Under the pieces are notes generated by a model, which saw only the letters and a list, made by a program, of their open reading frames with translations, made no database searches and was not told where the DNA came from. Shown here one piece after another: positions 23,871-33,454 of a DNA stretch of 64,000 nt; position 1 is the first letter of the stretch, and every line of letters begins with the position of its first letter. The position numbers and the translations under genes were made by a program. Location of the stretch: assembly GCA_036925085.1 (NCBI GenBank), contig JAUPFP010000001.1, positions 15,290,842-15,354,841 on the forward strand, read 5' to 3'. The stretch is from Brachycybe producta (Eukaryota > Arthropoda > Diplopoda > Playtdesmida > Andrognathidae).

Positions 23871-23930
23871 GTGTTCTTGGTCTCTGGTATCCTAGCCGAT
23901 CCCCAGTGGCTCAGTGGAGTAGTTGAAGTT

Positions 23931-24513
23931 ACATTAAACATCCAAACAAGAAACCAATAACCAATCTGTTATCTTAGAATTCTAAGGTCATATGTTCTCT
24001 TTGTGTGCTTTTAATATTCAGTTTGCAATTTCAATGAAACAAGTTAGAAAATAGTCGCATTGATAATGTAGTGCCAGAGCCATAACTAGAACGAGGCGAG
24101 TGAGGCTCCTGCCTCGAGTGCCGAAATGGAATGCTATCGAACATTACGTCGGTTAAGAAGTGATACCATGTAACTAGGCTTGCAACCTTTTCTCCGGCAA
24201 GCACTGTCCTCCATGAAGGCAAACATGTTCTCCACACAATAAATTGTATAAAAACTTAAATACGTTCGTGGAGGATGGTCCTGGCCAGAGGCCAGCTCTT
24301 CCGAATGGAGGACTATCCTCCAATGTTGCGAAATAAACGAAAATTTATTTTAAAATATATTGACTGGTAGAGGATGTTCAAATCCATTTAATTTGATTTT
24401 GCGAATATTTAGAAAAAAATTGTTTGTGCTGTCACATACGTAACATAATTATATTAATTATGGCTCAAAAAACGTCCAAACAATTTTATTAACAAAAAAT
24501 TGTGTAACGATAT
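23931..24513. other. No gene seen
   Basis: Includes two partly complementary GGAGGAT stretches (24275-24325) but no full element ends and no supported coding frame. Confidence 0.3.
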
Positions 24514-24863
24514 GTGTGCATACTGACGACTGTTGCCACGACTCAACTGTTTAGTTGGGTTGGGCCTACATCACGACTCAACAGTTTTGTCGCAAATGTG
24601 CGCATACAGCCGACTCAATTGAGCAGTCGTTCTCATAATGTTAAACCGGACAATAGACGTGGCAAAACCAGCAGCCTACAACGTTTTCGACAAAGAGGCG
24701 GCTGCAGGAGCACGACTGTTAAGTCGGCGGCATGTACGCTCCTATACACTGCCACGGATATAGCGCTTTCACACGATAATTGTACAACTTTTTTATCAAA
24801 AAGCCTCGCCGACTGACTTTTAACTTTTTTGTTGTGTTGCAATTGAGTCGGGAATATGCACAC
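24514..24863. mobile_element. Small MITE-like element
   Basis: 350 bp with imperfect terminal inverted repeats (GTGTGCATACTGACGACT against GTGTGCATATTCCCGACTC read from the other end). It is GC-richer than its flanks and has CGACTCAA motifs repeated inside. No target duplication could be fixed, so the superfamily is unknown. Confidence 0.5.
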
Positions 24864-25454
24864 GGACTATATAAACTTACAGCCTTTTGGTTCGCCACTA
24901 AATAGTTGTCCGATTAAAAATCATCAGTATGTGCCTACCCTAACACAACCTTAAATTTGCAATATACCGTTTTTTGTTCCTCTTGTAAAATTTATATTTT
25001 GTTAGAAACCATTACCTCCAGAAATTTCTTTACAAAATATTGTCAAGACTTACTGAACGATTGCCAAAACGATTTTTAAATTTTAAAATAAGTCAATAAA
25101 ACCATAAAAAAATTAAAAATTCAGTGACTTTTCCTGAGTCACCAAACGACGCCATTTTAAATTTCCAAAAACGAAAGTCTCCCCCCCCCTTTTTGTGTGG
25201 CAAATGTTGTCACTTCACATTTCCCATAATTCACATTTATTCCCTATCCATATTGAACGCAATACAACCTTCCATGTGGAATAATTCAAATATTAAAGCC
25301 ATGGTTCATTCAAATGAAAGCAATGTGAGGTGAAATACGATCAAAATTCGAGTATATAAGTACACTTTGGATGGTTTTGTTGCCAACGCCCATTGTTTGG
25401 TGGCGCATGTATCTGATAAACTTCATATATATGAAGTCAACTGATTTTTAATTT

Positions 25455-27287
25455 TTTAAATATGATAGAATACAAGCGTGCCAAGATAGAGGCCAAACAG
25501 CAGGTAGCCATAGCAAAGCATAAGAAATATGCGGACATGTATGCCAAGTTAGGTACCAGAGCAGGAGAAATGGCAGTATATAGAATAGCTAGGGCTCGGG
25601 AGAATAAAGGCAGAGATATTGAAAAGGTGGTGAGTGTTAAGGATAATGGGGGCAAAGTATTGTGGGGTAGGGAGCCAGTACGGAACAGGTGGGGGGAATA
25701 TTTTAGTAAGCTTATGAATGAGGGGGTAGAGCAGGAGCCTTTCACTGGAAGAAATAATGATAGAGAAGAAGTGGAGCAGGTTAGGGCTGAGGAAATTGTT
25801 CAGGCATTGCGAAAAATGAAGCTAGGGAAGGCTTTAGGGCCAGATGGGATACCAGTAGAGGTGTGGAAGGTCTTGGGGAATGTTGCCATTTCCTGGCTCA
25901 CAAAGTTATTCAATAGATTGGCTATGGGGGATAGAATGCCAGGTGCATGGCGGGACAGCTGGTTAGTGCCTATTTTCAAAGGGAAGGGTGATGTTCAGGA
26001 ATGTGGGAACTATAGAGGTATTAAATTGATGAGTCATACGATGAAGCTTTGGAAGAGAGTAATTGAAGGTCGACTACGGGGTAAAACTGCAATTGGGGGA
26101 AGTCAGTTTGGGTTTATGCCAGGAAAATCCACAATGCACCCCATTTTTGCCGTAAGGCAAGTTATTGAGAAGTTTCGGGCTGCCAAGAAAGAGTTACACA
26201 TGGTATTTATAGATCTAGAGAAAGCCTATGACAGAGTACCACGGACGTTATTGTGGGAGGTCTTACAGAAGAAGGGGGTGGGTGAGAGTTATATAGATAT
26301 GGTGAGGGACATGTATAGGGATGCACGGACAAGCGTTAAGACTGCCTGGGGGTTCTCTGACAGTTTTCGTGTTAGGATTGGTGTGCACCAGGGCTCAGCA
26401 CTTAGTCCATATCTATTTATTTTGGTCCTGGATGAGTTACTGGCAGGGGTGAGGCAGGAGGTCCCCTGGTGTATGCTGTTTGCAGATGACATAGTCTTAG
26501 TTGGGGAATCCAAATTGGAACTCGAGATAAGGTTAGAGGAGACTAGGAATGCCTTGGAATCAAAGGGGTTGAAAATAAGTAGGGCAAAAACAGAGTACAT
26601 GAAATTTCATTGGGATGGGAAAGAACAGTTGAATGAGGGGATTAGACTTGGGGACAGTTTAATGCAGCAGGTGCATGACTTCAAATATTTAGGATCTGTG
26701 CTGCAAGATGATGGGAGCTTAGACTTAGACATCACAAACCGGATAAAAGCAGGTTGGCATAGGTGGAGGCAGGCTAGTGGGGTTTTATGTGACAGGAAGT
26801 TACCTATAAAATTGAAGGGAAAGTTTTATAGAACAGTAGTCAGACCAGCTATGTTGTATGGGTCAGAATGTTGGGCAATCAAGAAGGTGCATGAGGATAG
26901 AATGCAGGTAGCTGAGATGAGAATGCTAAGGTTTATGAGTGGGGTGACCAGAAGGGATAGGATCAGAAATGATTTTATTAGGGGTAGTGTAGGGGTAACA
27001 AATATAGTAGAAAAGATGCAGGAAAATAGGCTGCGGTGGTTTGGGCATGTCCTCAGGAGTGGAGAAGATGGGCTACTGAGACAGGCAATGAACTTAGACC
27101 TGGGAATAAAACGGGGTAGAGGAAGACCCAAGCAAACCTGGGATGTGGTAGTAAAACGGGATATGGTGGCATGTGGGGTCACTGGGGGCTTGGTGCAAAA
27201 TCGGAACGAGTGGAGAGTTAGAACCAGCAAGGCCGACCCTGCTGCTTGCGGGATAAGGTACAGGAAATGATGATGATGATGATGATT
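25455..27287 (+). mobile_element. 5'-truncated RTE-like LINE
   Basis: Non-LTR retrotransposon inserted in a MITE. The tail is (TGA)n/(GAT)n at 27268-27285 rather than poly(A), as is usual for RTE-like elements. Upstream of the RT frame the endonuclease is missing, showing 5' truncation. Short TTTTTAAAT-like sequence lies on both sides and may be the target duplication. Confidence 0.82.
25462..27270 (+). CDS. RTE-like reverse transcriptase, intact 602-codon frame
   Basis: Uninterrupted frame from ATG 25462 (probably not the original start, since the endonuclease is lost) to TGA 27270. RT motifs in order: LGKALGPDGIPVEVWK, CGNYRGIKLMSHTMKLWKR, SQFGFMPGKSTM, MVFIDLEKAYDRVPR, GVHQGSALSPYLF and MLFADDIVLVGES with the catalytic Asp pair, then LKISRAKTEYM. 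The C-terminus RLRWFGHVLRSGED and GRGRPKQTW is characteristic of RTE/BovB-type proteins. An intact frame of this size among decayed neighbours points to a recent insertion. Without the endonuclease it should not be autonomous. Confidence 0.88.
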   Translation: MIEYKRAKIEAKQQVAIAKHKKYADMYAKLGTRAGEMAVYRIARARENKGRDIEKVVSVKDNGGKVLWGREPVRNRWGEYFSKLMNEGVEQEPFTGRNNDREEVEQVRAEEIVQALRKMKLGKALGPDGIPVEVWKVLGNVAISWLTKLFNRLAMGDRMPGAWRDSWLVPIFKGKGDVQECGNYRGIKLMSHTMKLWKRVIEGRLRGKTAIGGSQFGFMPGKSTMHPIFAVRQVIEKFRAAKKELHMVFIDLEKAYDRVPRTLLWEVLQKKGVGESYIDMVRDMYRDARTSVKTAWGFSDSFRVRIGVHQGSALSPYLFILVLDELLAGVRQEVPWCMLFADDIVLVGESKLELEIRLEETRNALESKGLKISRAKTEYMKFHWDGKEQLNEGIRLGDSLMQQVHDFKYLGSVLQDDGSLDLDITNRIKAGWHRWRQASGVLCDRKLPIKLKGKFYRTVVRPAMLYGSECWAIKKVHEDRMQVAEMRMLRFMSGVTRRDRIRNDFIRGSVGVTNIVEKMQENRLRWFGHVLRSGEDGLLRQAMNLDLGIKRGRGRPKQTWDVVVKRDMVACGVTGGLVQNRNEWRVRTSKADPAACGIRYRK

Positions 27288-27369
27288 TTAAATTTTAAAA
27301 ATCGTTTTGGTAATCATTGAACGATTCTTGACAATATTATTTTGACAAGAAATTTCTGGAGGTAATGGT

Positions 27370-27668
27370 CTCTTTAAGTTACGTGGTATCACTTCTTAAC
27401 TGATGATTAGTTCCTTGTATTTAACAAATTGCAGAATTATTTTCGTTCTTGATTAACAAAATAACTGAAATGATAACACTGGCCAACAATTTTTCACTTT
27501 TTTTCTGTTGACTAAGATCTGACGTGTTTAAGCTCTGTGTTTAAGTAATTTTGGGGTGCTGATTTCAAAAATAAAATCAGTTTTACATAGCACGTCCCGT
27601 TTTTGTTCTATGGCATGTTTTATTTTTCAGGTTTTTGTTTATCAACTGTTGTAATTGTAACTTAGGCA
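27370..27668. other. Intron, nothing recognised
   Basis: AT-rich flank of the MITE; no coding frame or repeat end. Confidence 0.35.
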
Positions 27669-28056
27669 ATGGCTGCTGCTAGAAGAAAGTGTTTGAATAG
27701 TCTAGATACATTTTGTTATGTATGTGGAAGCTTCATTGTACCCAGTCAAAGGATGAGTTTTAGCAATTTTGTGAAGAAGGTGCAGGTGGCTTACTTTCAA
27801 GTGAGACTTGGAGACCAGGACAAGTCTTGGACTCCACGTAAAGTGTGCAAGCTATGAGTTGAAGCATGGGTTGCAACATGAGAATAAAGGTTCATTTTCT
27901 CAACAGTCATCTTGATACATTTCCTGAAAATCTAGGTTATATAAGTGATGAGCAAGGCAAAAGATTCCATTATGATATAAAAGCTATGGAGGTGCGATAC
28001 CAAGGAAAGTGGGATACCCACATGATGGCAGACTACTGGTGGAGTGTTAAAAACTG
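27669..28056 (+). pseudogene. TE-derived gene remnant with central deletion
   Basis: The frame at 27669 (MAAARRKCLNSLDTFCYVCG and PSQRMSFSNFVKK, ending in a stop at 27857) has the Cys-rich N-terminus of a large, widely dispersed family of TE-associated proteins in animals. Immediately after, 27866 reads MGCNMRIKVHFLNSHLDTFP, SDEQGKRFHYDIK and WDTHMMADYWWSVK, the C-terminal end of the same family. Several hundred central residues are absent. This is an internally deleted, dead copy. Family recognition is from memory; the biochemical role is not established. Confidence 0.62.
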
Positions 28057-28060
28057 AATT

Positions 28061-29467
28061 TAAACACTCCAAAAAGGGCCTACATACAAAAACTTATCCA
28101 TGATGGAAGAATGTGCCATCACCACGAAAAACATTGTAATCGTGTACTTTTATATGAAGATTGATCCAAATGGAGGTATGGCATAGTGTAAAAACTTAAC
28201 GTGATGGGCAAAAAACAATGTTATATCTGAGTTCAGAACCCCAAAATTAGTCAGAAACAAGTCGCGGATATAAGTCAGCAAAAATAGTGTTGACCAGTGT
28301 AATTAATACTAAAGGGGCACACGTGCGGCCACAGATGCTGGCAAGGCGCTACTTGAATCCTCTTTCAAAAGCTAAATTTTTTATTTTAATCTGTAATTTT
28401 TAGATTAAAAAAAGAGCACGAGCCAGTTTTGCATGATATGCTGTTTTTATAAAACGTAATTTTTTAAGGCGCAAACGTCATTTGCCATAATTTATAAGAA
28501 AAAAATATGTAAGAAAACTTGTGTGTTCGCTGTGCTTGCATAATTTATCAAGATGCATGTACTCCAAAAGCTTCAAGAAGAGATCCTATACAAAATAATT
28601 TACTGAATTTCAGTATATTTTTCATATTATATAACTCAGTTAAAAAAAGAAATTGATATTTCGTTAGGCTTGCTGAGATATAAGATGACATTTCTGAATC
28701 GGTGATCAAGCCTGGGTGAATTAAATACTATTTTCGGCACAACTTAGTAATTTTCAAATTTAGCCTTTGTCACATTCGTTATGAAATAATCCCTAGAAGG
28801 CACCTTTTAAACAATAAGTTTAGGGAATTTGTGAAACGAAACTTTTCGCTCGCTACACTCGCTGAATTAAAAAAAAAACTTGCACCGCAAAGCTTCAACA
28901 GGATGTAGCTTGTTGAATTTCAGTGTGTTTTCATGCTGGACAACTCAAGTGTAAAAAAACTTATTATTTGGTAAGAAACTTAACTGAGAAAGAACTACTT
29001 CTACGTTCTGTTTCTGATTAAATATCAATCAACTTCAACGCAGCCTCAAATATATGCAGGCTTTGCTACCTTGGCCCTCTCCCCATGAAACAATTATCTT
29101 ATCAAATATCTTTCCTTGGGTGTAAAATTATCTTGTTACGGCTCAGGTGTAGTGGTTCGCAAGATACAGATACATTAGACCACTACTTTTGGTGAAATTG
29201 GGCTACAAACAGTTGCTACATGTGTGAAAAAACGGCGCCACCAAACGCCAAAACAGTGAAACCTGTGATCTCTTGTGATTTGATTACCAGGTCAGTGTGC
29301 GAAAACTCGCCTTATGTATCTTGGTGGTAAAAAGCCTATGTTACAGTTGTCTTTGATTTCTATTCTAACAAGTACAAAGTCACTGTTTTAAACGATAACA
29401 ACATACAGTTGAAACAGTCAAACGAACAAACAAATAAATGTTGAAGTAAAATAAGAAGGTCACAAAC
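28061..29467. other. Intron, nothing supported
   Basis: AT-rich, with a GGCGCCACCAAACGCCAAAA motif near 29232 shared with the region near 8343. No exon with matching phases was found on the minus strand here. Confidence 0.35.
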
Positions 29468-29499
29468 CTTTTTAGTTTCATCATCTGAAAAACCTTTAG
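29468..29499 (-). CDS. Host micro-exon (32 nt)
   Basis: Acceptor CTTTTTTGATACAG; two bases complete an Ala codon, then KGFSDDETKK in phase 0. The donor GTTTGTG is non-ideal. Its support is phase agreement with the exon at 29589 and with the next at 17738. Confidence 0.62.
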
Positions 29500-29588
29500 C
29501 TGTATCAAAAAAGAAAAATGTCACAATTCAAAAGTACTGCAAAAACAAGCAACACAGTTATCATCATACAAGGTAAACATGTTCTTAC

Positions 29589-29690
29589 CTTTCAAGCAAG
29601 TTACCAATTGTTCTTGAAACTGTGAAAACCACCCCCTTGTCTCCCTCTCCAGAATCAAACTTACAATAGGCAACAACTTCTTCATTAAAC
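29589..29690 (-). CDS. Host gene exon (102 nt)
   Basis: Acceptor ACCTTCTCTTAAG, donor GTAAGAAC. Two bases complete an Arg codon, then LMKKLLPIVSLILERE and GWFSQFQEQLVTCLK, one base left. A second frame is also open across this exon, but only this one matches the phases of the exons on both sides. The adjoining intron is only 67 bp (29691-29757). Confidence 0.72.
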
Positions 29691-29757
29691 CTTAAGAGAA
29701 GGTAAATCAAAATTGGTTAAACATGAGGTAGCAGGCCTACTTTACTACATGACTCAC

Positions 29758-29839
29758 GTTTGTTGAATAACCTTAGATCCACAATAGCACCTTTAGGAGT
29801 TTCATACAAATAAGGAAATGCTGGGATTGACTCATGTTC
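29758..29839 (-). CDS. Host gene exon (phase 0 to 1)
   Basis: Acceptor TTTTTTTCTCATAG, donor GTGAGTC. Reads EHESIPAFPYLYETPKG then AIVDLRLFNK and one leftover base. The preceding intron is about 20 kb and carries the foldback, hAT-like, Tc1-like and gypsy elements. Confidence 0.72.
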
Positions 29840-30859
29840 CTATGAGAAAAAAATAATTTTATAATTTTATAATGTGTACTGTAAATTGCCTTAAAAACAA
29901 ACATATGTAAACAAGAGTTGCAGTCCTGATGTAATTCCAGCCCTTTTTTTAAAAAAAAACCTTGCGTTTTAGGTGGCCAATTTAAAGGCACAGGTATATT
30001 TTTTATCAAAAAAATAATTTAAAGAAAACGTACCACAAGTAGTTTAGTCCAGTAGCTTGGTGCAAAAAAGGGGTGAATTGTGCACTTTGTGATAAAAGCA
30101 CCAAACATGGCAGATATGAAGAACAATGTAAAAGACTTGATTTCAGATATGGCATGACGCCATTTTGGCCGCCATCTTGGAAAATGGCCGACTTTCGTAC
30201 TTTCTTAATATCTTGAGAACCACAAGCCCAATTGATGTGCGAATTGTCTCTAAATATCCATGACAGTACACTGCACATATTTCATGTCATGCATAATTAA
30301 CATAGAACGTCCACATTTTTAGATATTATGACGTCTTTGTAGAACTTCATTAAAAAATTGTGTAATTCGCTTTATATTATCTTAAGCAGTACAGATGCTT
30401 GATTTTAACATTAAATGTAACTTCAAGACACATTCATTGTGAACATTTTTATTATTTAAATGTTATGATTGGCCAATTATTTCGTGAGTTATAGCAACTT
30501 TAGTAATGCTGCTACGAGAGAATATAACATTTGAATGAACCTGTGTAACCTTTCCTATGCTGCTTTAGCTAGCATTTCACATGCATAAAAATTTATTTCA
30601 TGGAAGTCCCCTTCATCTGTAGGTTGGTTGGTTAAAATTTCAACTTAATTTATCTAAAATGGGTATAGGGTATCTGTCATTTTCTCGGCCATATTGAGAA
30701 ATTGCTGACTTTTTTCTCAATATATTGGGACGTAAAACTTCAATCAATGTGAGAACTTTATTTTAAAATGGTGTATTTTGCTGTATCTTTTAGACAGTAC
30801 AGATTAACTAAAGCAACACATGCAACTTGCCTCATTCAAAATAAACTTTTTTATATATA

Positions 30860-30940
30860 TTCCAGCCCCAGTAGCTGAATGAAGATAAAATATGCTTGTG
30901 GAGCTGGGGTCCTATTTTCAAATCTCGGTCATAATTTCTC
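30860..30940 (+). repeat. tRNA-like SINE remnant
   Basis: A-box-like TAGCTGAATGAAG (30872-30884) and B-box-like TTTTCAAATCTCGG (30915-30928) at tRNA spacing. It resembles the opposite-strand copy at 32085-32160. It lies in the centre of the foldback element. Confidence 0.5.
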
Positions 30941-32084
30941 AATCATTGCGGAGTTGATGTTCAGCTGGGCAGCTAGTCGTAAACCAAATTTTGCCATATC
31001 TGACTTATGTCTCATCTTTCATTATTCATGTGGTCCAGAGAAAAAAGAAATTAATACAAATGGTATTTAAGATATTACATTGTTTGTTATGTCACACAGT
31101 TAAGCAAATATATTACGCCAGTGCACAGGCAACCACAAGGACAAACTGCAGTGGTTCAGCATGTCAACATTTGCATTTGTGACAAATGCAGATTGTTCTA
31201 CAACTGATGTGGATGAGTTCATAGACATGGTTGCATCTTCTGGAAAAGTGGTCCAGTTTGGATCATATAGTCTGCCTAAGATTCCATCTGCACTGAAGAA
31301 GAAATTATATTGTAGGTTCTGGATGCATTGCATAAGCCCAGACAAATCCAACTTGGAAACTTGCTTTTTTCACAAGTAAAAGTGCAGCATGTGATGGTTG
31401 GATGTTTTCCAGAGTAGGCCTACAATTTTCTTGAAAAGAGCTTCTTTCTTGCTTAATTTATATGAAAACATGTGCTTCTATCATAAATGAAAATGACATT
31501 TGTATGAAGTTCAGGTTTTGATCAAAAGAAGCAGCTCATGCAGAGTTAAGATTGAGTAAAAATGTGTTTGAGAAGCAAAGCAAATGCAAGCACTGTCAGA
31601 TACAGTATGTGAATAGAATATATGTAAGTCAAGTGGGTTTTTTTCTTTTCCAAGCAAAGGTGCTTTATTATGAGTGGCACAATATTGTAAATTATTTCAG
31701 GCCACAAATGCTATAGCTAATTTGAATTATTTATATCTTTGGACTGCCATAACTGCAAAAATACATAAGGTATAGGTGTCCACAGTCAATATGCATGCTG
31801 AAGTGCTGAGCTAAAGTACACTGCAGCATATTATTGTTGTGGCCAGTGCACTCACTTAATGTACATGCTTAACAGTATACCATTATGAAAATTTATTATC
31901 TTAAGTACTGTTTGTATTAATGTTTCCTTTTTCCCTGGACCACATCCCACACTGGTTCGGGATGGTCAATTTATGATGATGATGAAAGATGCAACATGAA
32001 TCAGATTTGGCAGAATGTGTTTTACAATTGGCTATGTAGCATTAATGCTTCATTGACTGAGAAATTATGAACCACAAACACAAC

Positions 32085-32160
32085 AATCCCTAGGTCAGAA
32101 TTTGAAACCAGGCCCTAAGTACGATAAGCTGAGGATATCTCCACTCAGCCACTGGTGCTG
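32085..32160 (-). repeat. tRNA-like SINE remnant, minus strand
   Basis: Reading the minus strand: A box TGGCTGAGTGGAG (32151-32139) and B box GGTTTCAAATTCTGAC (32109-32094). The A box is closer to consensus than in its partner at 30860. Confidence 0.55.
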
Positions 32161-33040
32161 TAATAAACAAAACAAAATGTTTTTATCTGTATTGTGTCTA
32201 AAACATGCAACAAAAATTTACCATCTTTTAATAAAGGTCTCAAAAGAAGCCAGTACTTAAAAATGTGGATGATTTAGGCTAATTATGTATAACATCAAAT
32301 ATGTACATTAGCATGTCATGCATATTTCAAGACAATGTCCACATAAATTGGAGTTTTATTTCCCAATATATTGAAAAAATTCAGCGATTTCTCAATATGG
32401 CCAAGAAAAGGACAGATAGCCTATACCCAGATTAGATAAATTAAGTTGAAATCTTAACCAATCAAACTGCAATTAAAGGCACTTCTATAAAATAAATTTT
32501 TGTGCATGTAAAATGCTAGCTAAAAAGCAGCATAGTAAAAGTTACACACATTCATTCAAATGTTACATTTTCTTGAAAGAGCATTACTAAAATTGCAGTA
32601 ACTCAGGCAATAGATGGCCAATCTTAACATTTAAATAATAAAAGTGTTCACAATGAATGTGTCTTGAAGTTATATGTGATGTTAAAATCAAGCATCTGTA
32701 CTGCTTAAGATAATATAAAGCGAAATACACAATTTTTTAATGAAGTTCTCCAAAAAAGTCATCATATCTAAAATGTGAATGTTTTATCTTAATTATGCAT
32801 GACATCAAATATGTGAACCGTACTGTCATACATATTTAGGGACAATCCACAAATCAATTAGGCTTGTGGTTCCCAAGATATTAAGAAAAAACAGTTCAAC
32901 CATTTTCCAAGATGGCCGCCAAAATGGCGTCATGCCGAAGTGCCTCCATATCAGAAATCAAGTCTTTTAGATAGTTCTTCATATCTGCCAAGTTTTGTGC
33001 TTTTATCACAAAGTGCACAATCAACTCACCAAGCTACTGG

Positions 33041-33262
33041 ACAACATAGTAAAACTCATTTTAGGCCAATTTCCAATCGCCCATAGACTTACATAGAGGT
33101 ATTTCTGGGCCATAGAAGGAAGACCAACCTATTGTTTATGCTTCATCATAATATAGAAAGAAAAACTTTGAACCAGTTTTTTTGCCTCACATTAAAGAGA
33201 AAGAAGTTTTAAATCTTGACTACTTCATAGTACCACTGCTGTGATCACAAATCATGCTAAAA
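33041..33262 (-). repeat. Dispersed repeat R, inverted copy
   Basis: The minus strand reads CAGCAGTGGTACTATGAAGT, AAAACTTCTTTCTCTTTA and ATACCTCTATGTAAGTCTAT. These are the landmarks of the three plus-strand copies at 51380-53225. Confidence 0.7.
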
Positions 33263-33304
33263 ACTTGTTTATTGTTCATGTAACTTTCATTTGTTGTTTT
33301 GTAC

Positions 33305-33308
33305 ATGG

Positions 33309-33369
<61 letters not shown>

Positions 33370-33379
33370 ATACATATAC

Positions 33380-33450
<71 letters not shown>
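33305..33450. repeat. (TA)n microsatellite
   Basis: About 145 bp of TA with a few CA interruptions. It directly abuts the TAGGGTGG end of the hAT-like element. Confidence 0.95.

Positions 33451-33451
<1 letters not shown>

Positions 33452-33454
<3 letters not shown>

Larger units (their letters stand above)
25008..27369. mobile_element. MITE with long inverted ends, split by an RTE-like LINE
   Basis: Left ACCATTACCTCCAGAAATTT (25008) and right AAATTTCTGGAGGTAATGGT (ending 27369) start inverted repeats of about 90 bp, including CCAAAACGATTTTTAAA. The interior (25130-25450) is matched by the related copy at 57745-58120. Without the 1.8-kb LINE the element would be about 0.5 kb. Superfamily not assigned. 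Confidence 0.75.
30039..33050. mobile_element. Foldback element with arms of about 750 bp
   Basis: 30039-30800 and 32290-33050 are inverted copies of each other. GTCCAGTAGCTTGGTG at the left end matches CACCAAGCTACTGGAC at the right. Inner landmarks such as AAGTCTTTTACATTG, GCATCTGTACTGCTTAAGAT and TTTCTCAATATGGCC recur in mirrored order. The middle (30800-32290) holds two tRNA-like SINE remnants and a short coding-like frame at 31161-31379. No transposase is recognisable. The right arm continues directly into the repeat at 33041-33262. Confidence 0.8.

Noticed and set aside
31161..31379. 72-codon frame in the foldback centre
   Set aside because: Protein-like composition only; no family, no splice support and a minus-strand frame overlaps it completely.
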